A stretch of DNA of 64,000 nucleotides from Hungatella effluvii (lineage in GTDB: Bacteria > Bacillota > Clostridia > Lachnospirales > Lachnospiraceae), in assembly GCF_003201875.1 (NCBI RefSeq), contig NZ_QJKD01000003.1, positions 372,001-436,000 on the forward strand, given 5' to 3'. A model generated the notes under the pieces. The model made no database searches. It saw nothing but the letters and a program-made list of their open reading frames with translations, and was not told where the DNA came from. This document shows positions 25,132 to 33,976 of the stretch, piece by piece. The first letter of the stretch is position 1. Each line of letters opens with the position of its first letter. The translations under genes and the position numbers were made by a program.

Positions 25132-26382
25132 TTATACGATTCTTCTGACCGATAAAATCGTCCTGTATGTAGCCGTACCTACCTTGATGCCAGTCGTAGG
25201 CGTGCTGGCGTGAACAATCTGTCCGTTTCCGATATAGATCGCAACATGGCCGGCGTAGCAGATTAAATCACCGGGCTGTGCCTCCGAATAAGAGACTTCA
25301 CGACCCGCGGAACGCTGCTCCGAAGAGCTTCTCGGCAGTGAGTAGCCGAAATGCTTGTATACCTGCTGCACGAAACCGGAACAGTCGGCTCCGTTCGTCA
25401 AGCTTGTCCCTCCGTAAACGTAGGGATTCCCCACAAACTGAAGGCCATAATCCGCCACCGCGCGTCCCTCCGCCGATCCGCCGCTGCTCTTTACCGCAGC
25501 CGGACCGGTGTACTTGTCGTTGGCCGATGTCTTCTTCGAAGTAGTCGTAGCCGAACTCTTTTTCTTTGCGGCTTCCGCTTCCGCTTTCTTTCTTGCTTCC
25601 TCGGCCTCCCTCTTCTTTCTGGCCTCTTCCTCTTTCGCCTTCTGAATCTCCTGGTTCTTCTTCTCTACGGTCTTGGCATAGGCCGCTGCGTCATTCTTTG
25701 CCTGGGCTAACTGGGAGTCAAAATTGCTGACTTCCTTCTTCTTTTTGGCAATCGTCGTCTCCAACTGGGATTTCTGGCCCTGAAGCTCCAGCTCCATTAC
25801 CTCCATCTCGGCCTTGTCATTCTCCAACTGCGCCTTGTTGTCAGCCACCTGCTGCTTTGTCTCCTGATACGTATCCAGCATCTTCCGGTCATAGGAATAG
25901 ATACTCTCCACATACTCCGCTTTGTTTAACAGGTCCGCCATACTCTTTACCTGAAGAAAGATATCAAGATACTCCGTATCGCCCTTCTCATACATATACT
26001 GAATCCGCTTTTTCATAGCAGCATACTGCTTTTCTTCTTCTTTTTTAGCAGCCTCGTAATCGATTTCCGCCTGCTTAATGTCGGCTTCCTTGCTGGCGAT
26101 ATCCGTCTCAAGGAACTGAATATCGGTAAGAAGCGCCGTTAAGTCCGAGGTCAGCTTTGACACCTGGGCGTTGGCGGCGTTCTTGTTGGCTTCTGCCGCT
26201 TCCGCCTTCTTCTTGGCGTCATCCAGCTTCTGCTGAGCCTCTTTCTTCTCTTTTTCCGCCTTGGATGTGGCCCACGCGGGAACTGTCTGTGTACATATCA
26301 TACTTCCGATTAACAGGCTGCAGCCGAGTCTCCTCAGCCACTTCCGAAAATGATTGCTTCTTAACTGTATTTTTATATTCAT
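25132..26382 (-). CDS. Secreted NlpC/P60 peptidoglycan hydrolase with coiled coil
   Basis: A 416-residue cell-wall hydrolase. A long n-region and hydrophobic core end in the signal cleavage site VPAWA-T (~39). Residues 42-250 are a long coiled coil, PcsB-like, that usually keeps the enzyme inactive until bound by FtsEX-type partners. A K/A-rich linker leads to the NlpC/P60 domain (~310-416) with the catalytic C in GADCSGFVQQVYKHFGY, the H in CYAGHVAIYIGNGQ and the H in IVHAS. It cuts peptide stems of peptidoglycan during division or growth. It precedes the AraC gene by 18 bases but its function is unrelated. Confidence 0.92.
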   Translation of the reverse strand: MNIKIQLRSNHFRKWLRRLGCSLLIGSMICTQTVPAWATSKAEKEKKEAQQKLDDAKKKAEAAEANKNAANAQVSKLTSDLTALLTDIQFLETDIASKEADIKQAEIDYEAAKKEEEKQYAAMKKRIQYMYEKGDTEYLDIFLQVKSMADLLNKAEYVESIYSYDRKMLDTYQETKQQVADNKAQLENDKAEMEVMELELQGQKSQLETTIAKKKKEVSNFDSQLAQAKNDAAAYAKTVEKKNQEIQKAKEEEARKKREAEEARKKAEAEAAKKKSSATTTSKKTSANDKYTGPAAVKSSGGSAEGRAVADYGLQFVGNPYVYGGTSLTNGADCSGFVQQVYKHFGYSLPRSSSEQRSAGREVSYSEAQPGDLICYAGHVAIYIGNGQIVHASTPTTGIKVGTATYRTILSVRRIV

Positions 26383-26486
26383 CGCTGGTCCTTCGCTCTA
26401 TTTTCATCTGGAATTTTTAGGTAGAAATACTCTATCTCTTATGTTAACCGAAACCATAGGTAAAATTCAACCCTTTTTTATATTTT

Positions 26487-27869
26487 TTATGATTTTTTTA
26501 TTTTCTGCCCCTCCCGCATGGTTTTCAATTCCTCCAGCACTCTCACCACGATAAAGGTCGCCAGCGCAAAGGTAAAGACATCGGCCACCGGCTGGGCCAG
26601 CTGTACGCCCAAAATGCCGCAGATGTTCGGCAGAATGAGGAGCGAGGGAATCAGGAACAGGCCCTGGCGTCCCATGGCTACCAGCGAAGCGCGGAACCCG
26701 TATCCGATGGACTGGGTCAGCATGTTGACCATGATTACCCACGCCTGAAGCGGCAGCGTCAGGATCTGCAGCCGCAGCGCCAGCGTACCGATCCGGATCA
26801 CCTCTAAATCTTCCCGGCGGAATGCGGTAATGATCGGACGGCTGATCACAAATGCGATGATGCCGAAACAGGTCAGCATCGTAATCGCCACCTTTACACA
26901 GAACCAGAACGCCTCCAGCACACGGTCGTACCGCTTCGCCCCGAAATTAAAACCGCATACCGGCTGGAAGCCCTGGCCGAAGCCGATCAGCGCCGAGTTA
27001 ATAAACATCATAAACCTGGAGACAATCGACATGGCCGCAATAGCGGAATCGCCGAATGGTCCGGCCGCAAAGTTCAGGATTACCGTCGCCACGCTGGCCA
27101 GTCCCTGGCGGCAGAAGGAGGGAAGCCCTGCGTGCAGAATCTCTCCGTACATTTTCCCGGTAGGCGTAAATTTGGACAGCCTCATCCGAATGCTTCCTTC
27201 TCTGAAATTACACTGGTAAAACAGGATTCCGAAGCTGATGATCTGGCTCATCATCGTCGCAATAGCCGCTCCTGCAATCCCCATATCAAAACCGAAGATT
27301 AGAATAGGATCGAGAATCATATTCAGGACACCGCCCGTGGTAATACCGATCATGGAATACATGGCATTTCCCTGGGCGCGCAGAATATTGTTCATGACAA
27401 AGGAAGACATCATGAAGGGGGCTGCGATCAGAATATATTTGCCATAGTCCATGGCGTATGGAGCGATGGTTTCCGTAGCCCCTAAAAGAAAGACGAGCGG
27501 CCGCAGGCAGATGAGCCCGAAAACCGAGATCAGGGCACCGATGATCAGGGCCGTGAAAAAGGCGGTTGCCGCCGATTTTTCCGCTTCCCCGCCGTTTCTG
27601 TCCCCCAGCGAACGAGAGATGTAATTCCCGCTCCCCATTCCCAGCGTAAAGCCGATAGCCTGTATCATGGCCATGGCGGAGAACATGACGCCCACCGCGC
27701 CGGATGCGCTGGTTCCAATCTGGCTGACGAAAAAGGTATCCGCCATATTATAGATGGCGGTTACCAGCATGCTGATAATCGTTGGAACCGCCAGCTGCGG
27801 AATCAGTGTGGAAACCGGCGTTTCGATCATCTGCACAAAACGTTCTTCCTGTGTCATCGGTTTCTTCAT
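26487..27869 (-). CDS. MATE-family efflux transporter
   Basis: A 460-residue, 12-helix antiporter of the MATE family (polysaccharide/drug exporters). It begins MKKPMTQEERFVQMIETPVS and has the typical first helix LAVPTIISMLVTAIYNMADTFF and the central pseudo-repeat ITTGGVLNMILDPILIFGFD. I use ATG 27869 because AAGGGGGAG lies 7 bases upstream; the frame continues upstream into the preceding MATE gene. Substrate unknown; cation-coupled drug or metabolite export is typical. It follows another MATE gene by 22 bases, suggesting a two-pump operon. Confidence 0.92.
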   Translation of the reverse strand: MKKPMTQEERFVQMIETPVSTLIPQLAVPTIISMLVTAIYNMADTFFVSQIGTSASGAVGVMFSAMAMIQAIGFTLGMGSGNYISRSLGDRNGGEAEKSAATAFFTALIIGALISVFGLICLRPLVFLLGATETIAPYAMDYGKYILIAAPFMMSSFVMNNILRAQGNAMYSMIGITTGGVLNMILDPILIFGFDMGIAGAAIATMMSQIISFGILFYQCNFREGSIRMRLSKFTPTGKMYGEILHAGLPSFCRQGLASVATVILNFAAGPFGDSAIAAMSIVSRFMMFINSALIGFGQGFQPVCGFNFGAKRYDRVLEAFWFCVKVAITMLTCFGIIAFVISRPIITAFRREDLEVIRIGTLALRLQILTLPLQAWVIMVNMLTQSIGYGFRASLVAMGRQGLFLIPSLLILPNICGILGVQLAQPVADVFTFALATFIVVRVLEELKTMREGQKIKKS

Positions 27870-27891
27870 TTGCAAACTCCCCCTTCTAAAC

Positions 27892-29256
27892 TTACCATGA
27901 CGCCTGCGCGCCATCCTCCGGAAGCTTCCCGGATACATACAGAAAACAGATAAAGAACAGGATTCCCTTGATCACACTGGAAATCGTAAATGCCCACCAG
28001 ATGCCGTCAAGCGCCAGCGGTGTGCTGCTTAAAATCATGGCGAGCGGTATTCTTGCCGAGGTAAACACGACACTTATAACGGAACAGAGCAGTGTCTTCC
28101 CGAGACCGGACAGCGCGCCGACCGTCGTCAGCTCCACACACATAAACATCTGTGAGAAACCGAGGACGACGAGATAGCTGATGCCCATGGGAATAATATC
28201 TGCCTCATGGATAAACAGTCCGAATATCTGCCTCGGAAATCCGATCAGCACGCCCGAACAGAAAAGCCCCCATACGAACATGACGCCGATGGCCGTCATA
28301 TAGCCTTTCTTCACCCGTCGGTACCGGCGTCCTCCATAGTTCTGGCCGATAAAGGAATTGATGGCCGCCGCGAACCCATCCGCCGTCATCCAGGAGATGG
28401 ATTCGATCTGGCTTCCCACTCTCTGCACCGCCACGGCCGCGTCGCCGAAGCCTGCCACGAATCTGGTCAGAACCATGGAAATGCTGGTATAGATCAGATT
28501 CTGGACCGCAGCCGGAAGGCCGATGCGGACCATCACCCGGAAATAATCTTTGGGGATCCGTTCCAGGAAACGGACCTTATCAAACACCAGTCTGTCCTTT
28601 TTCACTACCACAAGAAATACAATCGTTACAATCATCTGTGCCGTGACCGTGGCCACCGCCGCACCGGCGACACCCATTACGGGAAACGGTCCGACGCCGA
28701 ATATTAAAACCGGATCGAGTATCATGTTCATGATAAGCCCAATGACATTGGCAATAAACGGTGTTTTGCTGTCCCCCATCGCCGTCAGAATTCCGGTAAT
28801 TATCGCATTTAAAAAGGAAAACAAGATCAGGCCGCAGGTAATCTTCAAATACACCTGGGCATTGTGAATAATGGCGCCGTCACTCAAGCCGAAAAATCCG
28901 ATGAGCGGACGGGCTCCAAACACCGTAACAGCGGCAAATACCAGGGCAAACAGAACGCCCATCTGGATCGCTCCCGCCGCATACTTGGCGGCCTCCTCCG
29001 GTCTCCCGCTGCCGAGAGAATGGGCCACCTTTACCTGGCCTCCCATCTTGGCCAGCGCCACAACTCCCTGGGAAAGCCATGTATACATGCTGGCCGCGCC
29101 CACTGCCGCCACTGCAGGAGACCCCACCAGGCCGATCCACGCCATATCCGTCAGGCTGTATGCCGTCTGGACCAGCGCCGTCGCCATAATCGGCAGAGCC
29201 AGTCCCGTCAGAGACGTAAAAATATGGCCATGCAGCAAATCTATCTTCTTACTCAT
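27892..29256 (-). CDS. MATE-family efflux transporter
   Basis: A 454-residue, 12-helix MATE protein beginning MSKKIDLLHGHIFTSLTGLA, with GLALPIMATALVQTAYSLTD in helix 1 and VIGLIMNMILDPVLIFGVG at the repeat. The ATG at 29256 has GAGGTG 5 bases upstream; a GTG two codons earlier overlaps that site. It is distinct in sequence from the pump that follows it. A hairpin GGGCTGCC/GGCAGCCC (29291-29311) and a palindrome ATGATATATCAT separate it from nfnB. Confidence 0.92.
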   Translation of the reverse strand: MSKKIDLLHGHIFTSLTGLALPIMATALVQTAYSLTDMAWIGLVGSPAVAAVGAASMYTWLSQGVVALAKMGGQVKVAHSLGSGRPEEAAKYAAGAIQMGVLFALVFAAVTVFGARPLIGFFGLSDGAIIHNAQVYLKITCGLILFSFLNAIITGILTAMGDSKTPFIANVIGLIMNMILDPVLIFGVGPFPVMGVAGAAVATVTAQMIVTIVFLVVVKKDRLVFDKVRFLERIPKDYFRVMVRIGLPAAVQNLIYTSISMVLTRFVAGFGDAAVAVQRVGSQIESISWMTADGFAAAINSFIGQNYGGRRYRRVKKGYMTAIGVMFVWGLFCSGVLIGFPRQIFGLFIHEADIIPMGISYLVVLGFSQMFMCVELTTVGALSGLGKTLLCSVISVVFTSARIPLAMILSSTPLALDGIWWAFTISSVIKGILFFICFLYVSGKLPEDGAQASW

Positions 29257-29362
29257 ATACACCTCAAACGAAATGATATATCATCAGGAAGGGCTGCCTT
29301 GCTGGCAGCCCCTCTGCATCCTGTTATGATACTTCTATCTACATTCCTTATTGTAATACTTC

Positions 29363-30754
29363 TTATTCACCCTGTCCGGATAAGTATTCGTGGATTCCTC
29401 TCGCTCCGGCGCGTCCCGCCTCCATGGCGAGAATTACTGTGGCAGCACCCGTAACGGCGTCGCCGCCTGCGTATACGCCTTCCTTTGTGGTCTTACCGTT
29501 TGACTCTTCCGCTACAATACATTTTCTGCGGTTAGTTTCGAGACCCTTGGTAGTGGCGGAGATCAGCGGGTTCGGTGAAGTTCCGAGAGACATGATAACC
29601 GTGTCCACTTCGATGACAAATTCGGAACCTTCAATGGCAACCGGTCTTCTTCTGCCGGAAGCATCCGGTTCACCCAGTTCCATCTTGATACACTTCATAC
29701 CATTCACCCATCCGTTGTCATCGGTGAGAATCTCAATCGGATTTGTCAGGAGATTAAAGATGATTCCCTCTTCCTTCGCGTGGTGTACTTCCTCCGCTCT
29801 GGCCGGAAGCTCTGCCTCGCTTCTTCTGTATACAATATGTACGTCTGCGCCGAGACGAAGAGCCGTTCTCGCGGCATCCATCGCCACGTTTCCGCCGCCG
29901 ACAACCGCTACCTTCTTACCTGCAACGATCGGCGTATCGTAATCATCACGGAACGCTTTCATTAAATTGCTTCTCGTTAAATACTCATTGGCTGAGAATA
30001 CGCCGTTGGCGTTCTCACCAGGGATTCCCATGAACATCGGAAGTCCAGCGCCGGAACCGATGAATACGGCCTCGAAGCCTTCTTCATCCAGCAGCTCGTC
30101 GATGGTCACCGATTTGCCTATGATGACGTCTGTCTCGATCTTAACGCCTAACTTTCTCACGTTATCGATCTCCGGCTGTACAACGCCTTCCTTCGGGAGA
30201 CGGAATTCCGGAATACCGTATGTCAGTACGCCGCCCGGCTCGTGGAGGGCTTCAAAAATCGTCACCTCGTAACCCATCTTCGCCAAATCGCCTGCACATG
30301 TCACACCGGAGGGGCCGGAACCGATCACGGCTACCTTCCTGCCGTTGGTCTTCTCCGGAGCCGCCGGAACGAATCCATTCTCTCTGGACCAGTCTGCAAC
30401 GAAACGCTCCAGCTTACCGATGGAGATCGGCTCGCCCTTGATTCCGCGGATACACTGGCCTTCACACTGGCTCTCCTGCGGGCACACACGGCCGCAGACC
30501 GCCGGAAGTGCAGAGGATTTTGCGATTACCTTTGCGGCTTCCTCGTAGTTGCCTTCCTGAACCTCTTTGATAAAGCCCGGAATGTCGATGGAAACGGGAC
30601 ATCCGCCCACGCACTTCGGATTCTTGCACTTTAAGCAGCGGCTGGCTTCCGCTCTCGCCTCTTCTTCATTATATCCAAGACAAACCTCTTCGAAATTTGT
30701 CGCTCTGATCTTCGGATCCTGCTCTCTGACAGGCACTTTCTTCATCATATCCAT
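29363..30754 (-). CDS. nfnB: NfnB, large subunit of ferredoxin-NADP transhydrogenase
   Basis: A 463-residue protein of the glutamate-synthase small-subunit type. Two 4Fe-4S sites at the N-terminus use CLKCKNPKCVGGCP (~40) and CGRVCPQESQCEGQC (~90). Two Rossmann folds follow for FAD (VAVIGSGPSGVTCAGDLAKM) and NADPH (VAVVGGGNVAMDAARTALRL). With NfnA it forms the electron-bifurcating NADH-dependent reduced ferredoxin:NADP oxidoreductase, which makes NADPH in Clostridia. The start codon overlaps the nfnA stop by one base (TAATG), so expression is coupled. Length matches NfnB; a GltA annotation would be misleading because no large GltB is present. Confidence 0.9.
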   Translation of the reverse strand: MDMMKKVPVREQDPKIRATNFEEVCLGYNEEEARAEASRCLKCKNPKCVGGCPVSIDIPGFIKEVQEGNYEEAAKVIAKSSALPAVCGRVCPQESQCEGQCIRGIKGEPISIGKLERFVADWSRENGFVPAAPEKTNGRKVAVIGSGPSGVTCAGDLAKMGYEVTIFEALHEPGGVLTYGIPEFRLPKEGVVQPEIDNVRKLGVKIETDVIIGKSVTIDELLDEEGFEAVFIGSGAGLPMFMGIPGENANGVFSANEYLTRSNLMKAFRDDYDTPIVAGKKVAVVGGGNVAMDAARTALRLGADVHIVYRRSEAELPARAEEVHHAKEEGIIFNLLTNPIEILTDDNGWVNGMKCIKMELGEPDASGRRRPVAIEGSEFVIEVDTVIMSLGTSPNPLISATTKGLETNRRKCIVAEESNGKTTKEGVYAGGDAVTGAATVILAMEAGRAGARGIHEYLSGQGE

Positions 30755-31650
30755 TACTCGTCACCTCCACAATGGCCGCATCCGCCATGATGGGTCGCAC
30801 CCTCATGAAGTCTTAACAGCGCACGGCCTTCTTCCGTCTTATACATCTGCTGTCTCTTCATCGCCTCGTCGAAATTCACGAGATGGCCGTCAAATTCAGG
30901 TCCATCCACACAGGCGAACTTCACTTCTCCGCCCACGGATACACGGCAGGCACCGCACATGCCTGTTCCATCCACCATGACCGGATTTAAGCTTACGATT
31001 GTCGGAATACCCAGTTCCTTTGTCATCAGGCAGGTGAATTTCATCATGATCATCGGTCCGATGGCTACGCAGACATCGTACTTCTTGCCCTGGTTTACGA
31101 CCAGATCCTTAATCACTTCTGTAACCATGCCTTTTCTCTCATAGGAACCATCGTCTGTGGTGACGTATAAATTGCCGGCTACCGTGCGCATCTCGTCTTC
31201 CAGAATCAGTAAATCCTTTGTTTTGGAACCCATAATGACATCAACGGAAACGCCGTGTTCTTTTAACCATTTTACCTGTGGATATACCGGAGCAGTTCCA
31301 ACGCCGCCGGCTACGAATAAATACTTTCTGTTTTTCACTTCTTCCAAGTCGTCATGAACGAACTCCGACGGATTCCCCAGAGGTCCCACGACATCGATGA
31401 AGGAATCTCCCGTCTTTAAACCAGCCATTCTCTCTGTGCTGGCTCCGACGATCTGGAACACGATGGTGACGGTTCCCTTTTCTCTATCATAGTCACAGAT
31501 TGTGAGAGGAATACGCTCTCCCCTCTCGTCCATCCTGACAATTACAAATTCTCCCGGCTGGCAGGCTTTAGCAATCCTGGGCGCTTCTACGTCCATCAGA
31601 TAGATCTTGTCAGCTAATTTCTCTGCTTTTAAAATCTTATACATCTTCAT
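30754..31650 (-). CDS. nfnA: NfnA, small subunit of ferredoxin-NADP transhydrogenase
   Basis: A 298-residue FNR-like flavoprotein. The FAD domain (residues 1-100) has GEFVIVRMDERGERIPLTIC; the NAD domain has LFVAGGVGTAPVYPQVKWL; a C-terminal 2Fe-2S site uses GTGMCGACRVSVGG and KFACVDGPEFDGH. It takes electrons from NADH and, with NfnB, bifurcates them. A C-terminal tail ending HHGGCGHCGGDE adds three cysteines beyond the usual domain; this may be a metal site. AGGAGG precedes the ATG and a good promoter lies at 31734-31762. Confidence 0.9.
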   Translation of the reverse strand: MKMYKILKAEKLADKIYLMDVEAPRIAKACQPGEFVIVRMDERGERIPLTICDYDREKGTVTIVFQIVGASTERMAGLKTGDSFIDVVGPLGNPSEFVHDDLEEVKNRKYLFVAGGVGTAPVYPQVKWLKEHGVSVDVIMGSKTKDLLILEDEMRTVAGNLYVTTDDGSYERKGMVTEVIKDLVVNQGKKYDVCVAIGPMIMMKFTCLMTKELGIPTIVSLNPVMVDGTGMCGACRVSVGGEVKFACVDGPEFDGHLVNFDEAMKRQQMYKTEEGRALLRLHEGATHHGGCGHCGGDE

Positions 31651-31733
31651 CCTCCTAATTCTTTTGGTGAATTATACCTGTACGCCTTTCCTGATAGCCT
31701 TCCCCAACAATCAGGAGAAATGGTACTCTTATC

Positions 31734-31762
31734 ATCTTACCATCTAATTTCCAACCTGACAA
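31734..31762 (-). promoter_or_regulatory. nfnAB promoter
   Basis: TTGTCA (31757-31762), 17 bases, TAAGAT (31734-31739) on the minus strand, about 85 bases before the nfnA start. Confidence 0.7.
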
Positions 31763-31819
31763 TATGAATTCTTAAAAATAAAGGATAAACTTACTGCTGT
31801 TCCTGCGGCCTGGTTTGGC

Positions 31820-32308
31820 TCATTTCTTCTGATACATCCGGAAACTGTAACACAGATTAAAGTAGGTATGCTCATCACTCTCAGCGGTAAGGCTCCACTC
31901 CCCGGACTTGTCTAAGTCGGGAAAATGGGTATCGGCGCTGTATTCGTAATCGATAAAGGTTGCGTGGACGGTGTCACAGTAAGGCAGGAATTGATCATAG
32001 ATACTGCTGCCGCCGATGATGAATACGGAGGCCTGGGGGTACTGCTTCAAAAATTCAAGAGACTCTTCCAGAGAGTGGCAGACGACCGCGCCTTTTACCT
32101 GGTAATTCCGGTCTTTTGACAGAATCACGTTGATTCGGCCGTACAGCGGCTGCTTTCCCGGAAGGGTCTCAAAGGTTTTTCGTCCCATCACGATGATTCC
32201 CCCTAAAGTCTCCTCCCGCAAAAGGCGCTGGTCCTCCGGGATGGAGACCAGGAGCTGGCCCTGATTTCCGATCGCCCAGTTTTTGTCAACGGTTACTAAT
32301 ATGTTCAT
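31820..32308 (-). CDS. Dihydrofolate reductase
   Basis: A 162-residue DHFR that reduces dihydrofolate with NADPH. Key sites: the Met20-loop region KNWAIGNQGQLLVSIPEDQ with its proton-relay acid, the NADPH site VMGRKTFETLPG, and FIIGGSSIYDQFLPYCD. It is the last gene of a run with the ThyX-like protein and a second DHFR 0.7 kb upstream. The two DHFRs are clearly different sequences, so this is not a recent duplication. AGAGG precedes the ATG. Confidence 0.93.
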   Translation of the reverse strand: MNILVTVDKNWAIGNQGQLLVSIPEDQRLLREETLGGIIVMGRKTFETLPGKQPLYGRINVILSKDRNYQVKGAVVCHSLEESLEFLKQYPQASVFIIGGSSIYDQFLPYCDTVHATFIDYEYSADTHFPDLDKSGEWSLTAESDEHTYFNLCYSFRMYQKK

Positions 32309-32342
32309 GATAACCTCTTTTCCTGTTTTTCCGCGAAGCGGA

Positions 32343-32975
32343 TCATGCTTCTTCGTCTTCTTCCGCCACTATCAGCTCCTTTGCATAAGGAAGCGTCATG
32401 ATCCAGTCGCAGAAGGTGTGCCACTCGGCAAGCTTGTGGTTTCTTCTCGCAAAGTACATATTAATTAAGGATTCATAGTTCATGGTACACGTCCTCATCT
32501 GGTTGTAGCTGGACGGGAGCAGCTGGATCATATCGTACCAGTCGTCCTTGCTCTTCGTCTCCAGATAGCGGTTCCGCACCTTCTCTAAATACTCCACCAT
32601 CTGATTCATGAATTCCAGGGTCTCCGGAGTCATGTGGTCGTGGCTGAAATCATCTATGGAAAACGGTTTGCTGTGAATCTTGTGCATCGTGCTGGTAGAG
32701 TTTGCCACGGTGGCAACTTTATAGGTATCGTACTCCTTCCACCAGTACAGCGGCGCGGTGATATCCACGGATACGAAAATCTGCCGGATGTATTTGCGGT
32801 GGTCACTGCCTGCATTTCTTAACCGTCTGGCCAGGTTCTTATCATTGGGTCCCAGCACAAAATTACCGTCTTCGTCGTAGCCACTGTCCATACGCCCCCA
32901 ACTGTTCATGGGATTTCTCGCGCCCCGGATAGCATTTTCAAAATTCATTACGCTTGTTCTCTCGCAGTTTAACAT
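32343..32975 (-). CDS. Divergent ThyX-like protein
   Basis: A 210-residue protein that resembles flavin-dependent thymidylate synthase in overall pattern: IRQIFVSVDITAPLYWWKEYDTYK (here in two parts, QIFVSVDITAPLYWW and KEYDTYK), NSTSTMHK, then LLPSSYNQMRTCTMNYESLI and FARRNHKLAEWHTFCDWI near the end, like the ThyX LP-x-x-x-x-T ... N-x-R-S-L region. The classical R-H-R-x-x-S motif is not seen. It lies between two DHFR genes and the organism also has thyA nearby, so a role in nucleotide or folate metabolism is likely, but activity is unproven. GGAGG stands 8 bases before ATG 32975. Confidence 0.6.
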   Translation of the reverse strand: MLNCERTSVMNFENAIRGARNPMNSWGRMDSGYDEDGNFVLGPNDKNLARRLRNAGSDHRKYIRQIFVSVDITAPLYWWKEYDTYKVATVANSTSTMHKIHSKPFSIDDFSHDHMTPETLEFMNQMVEYLEKVRNRYLETKSKDDWYDMIQLLPSSYNQMRTCTMNYESLINMYFARRNHKLAEWHTFCDWIMTLPYAKELIVAEEDEEA

Positions 32976-33002
32976 TCTTTTGTCCTCCGTCCTGGTCTGA
33001 TT

Positions 33003-33506
33003 TTATCGATTCAGGCAATTCCTGTTTTTGTAAGTACAGAATGCAAAATGCAGCCCCTCATACTCTTTCTCTTCCCCTGTCTCCGTCTCTTCCCAGCCTT
33101 CCTGACTGTCGAGATTCACAAACCAGGTGTCAGCACCGAAATCCCGTTTCATCCTGGTCACATACGCAGTATCACAATATGGAAGAAACTGCTCATAGAC
33201 GCTCTGACCGCCAATAATATAGACATCGTCGCTGTCATACTCCTTCAGCTGCTTTAAGGCATCATCTACACTGCGGCAGACGATGAGTCCCTCGCCGTTC
33301 ATGGTATCGTCCGATGTCAGAACGATGTTAATCCTGTTTTTCAATGGCTTCGCATCCGGAAAGCTCTGCAGCGTTTTTCTGCCCATAACGACCACTTTCC
33401 CTTTTGTAACCGTTCTGAAAAATTTCATATCTTCGGGAAGATGGGTCAATAATTTTCCGTCTTTCCCAATCCCCCACGCTTCGTCAACTGCAACAATCGC
33501 TTTCAT
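33003..33506 (-). CDS. Dihydrofolate reductase, second gene
   Basis: A 167-residue DHFR with AIVAVDEAWGIGKDGKLLTH, LPEDMKFFR, VVMGRKTLQSFPDAKPLKNR and VYIIGGQSVYEQFLPYCDTA. The start is ATG 33506 behind AGGAGG; 14 extra upstream codons lack a ribosome site. It is the first gene of DHFR2-thyX-like-DHFR1. Having two different chromosomal DHFRs is unusual and one could give antifolate tolerance or serve a special pterin. Confidence 0.92.
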   Translation of the reverse strand: MKAIVAVDEAWGIGKDGKLLTHLPEDMKFFRTVTKGKVVVMGRKTLQSFPDAKPLKNRINIVLTSDDTMNGEGLIVCRSVDDALKQLKEYDSDDVYIIGGQSVYEQFLPYCDTAYVTRMKRDFGADTWFVNLDSQEGWEETETGEEKEYEGLHFAFCTYKNRNCLNR

Positions 33507-33623
33507 GTAGTTTCCTCCTGTCCTGTTTCTAAACATCATTATATACAAATATTTCTTTTTTGCAAATTATTTTCGATGGCTCGTAAATCTCATTTACCAA
33601 TTGGCGTCCGTCTAAGCAAAAAT

Positions 33624-33651
33624 AAAACCGGGTCCCTCAAGCCCCGGTTTT
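33624..33651 (-). terminator. Terminator facing the DHFR gene
   Basis: AAAACCGGG pairs with CCCGGTTTT; on the minus strand the stem is followed by TTTTATTTTT. It ends transcripts coming from the M56-peptidase side before the DHFR genes. Confidence 0.8.
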
Positions 33652-33660
33652 ACATGTAAA

Positions 33661-33876
33661 TCAACGGTCCATTCTACTTCTGTGTAAAACGCTCCAAGTA
33701 CGCTTCCGCATTTCCTCCTTGATCTGCCTTTTATAGGCTTCGTCTATCAGCTTGTCAGAAAACGTCAAAATACCTGCAAGCGCTTCCACCATAGGCAGGG
33801 AGTTTTTGCTTGCTATTCCTCCCTTCTGTTTAGCCCTCCATGCATTTCCGCGCCATCCGTTAATTAATATAGCCTG
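33661..33876 (-). pseudogene. Possible gene remnant
   Basis: The minus strand stays open for 71 codons between two stops with protein-like composition (GIASKNSLPMVEALAGILTF, DKLIDEAYKRQIKEEMRKR). There is no start codon or ribosome site at its beginning. I read it as the 3' end of a lost gene and cannot name the family. Confidence 0.4.
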
Positions 33877-33976
33877 CTACCTCAAATGCTCATAAAGGAG
33901 CCGATCTGACGCATCAAGCTATACCTGTTTAAATATTCTGTTTCTTCTGATAGACTTCCGCTTGAAATAAGGTGAT

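Noticed and set aside
29363..31650. Glutamate synthase small subunit plus dihydroorotate dehydrogenase electron-transfer subunit
   Set aside because: Neither GltB nor PyrD is near, and the fused arrangement, sizes and cluster motifs fit NfnAB instead.
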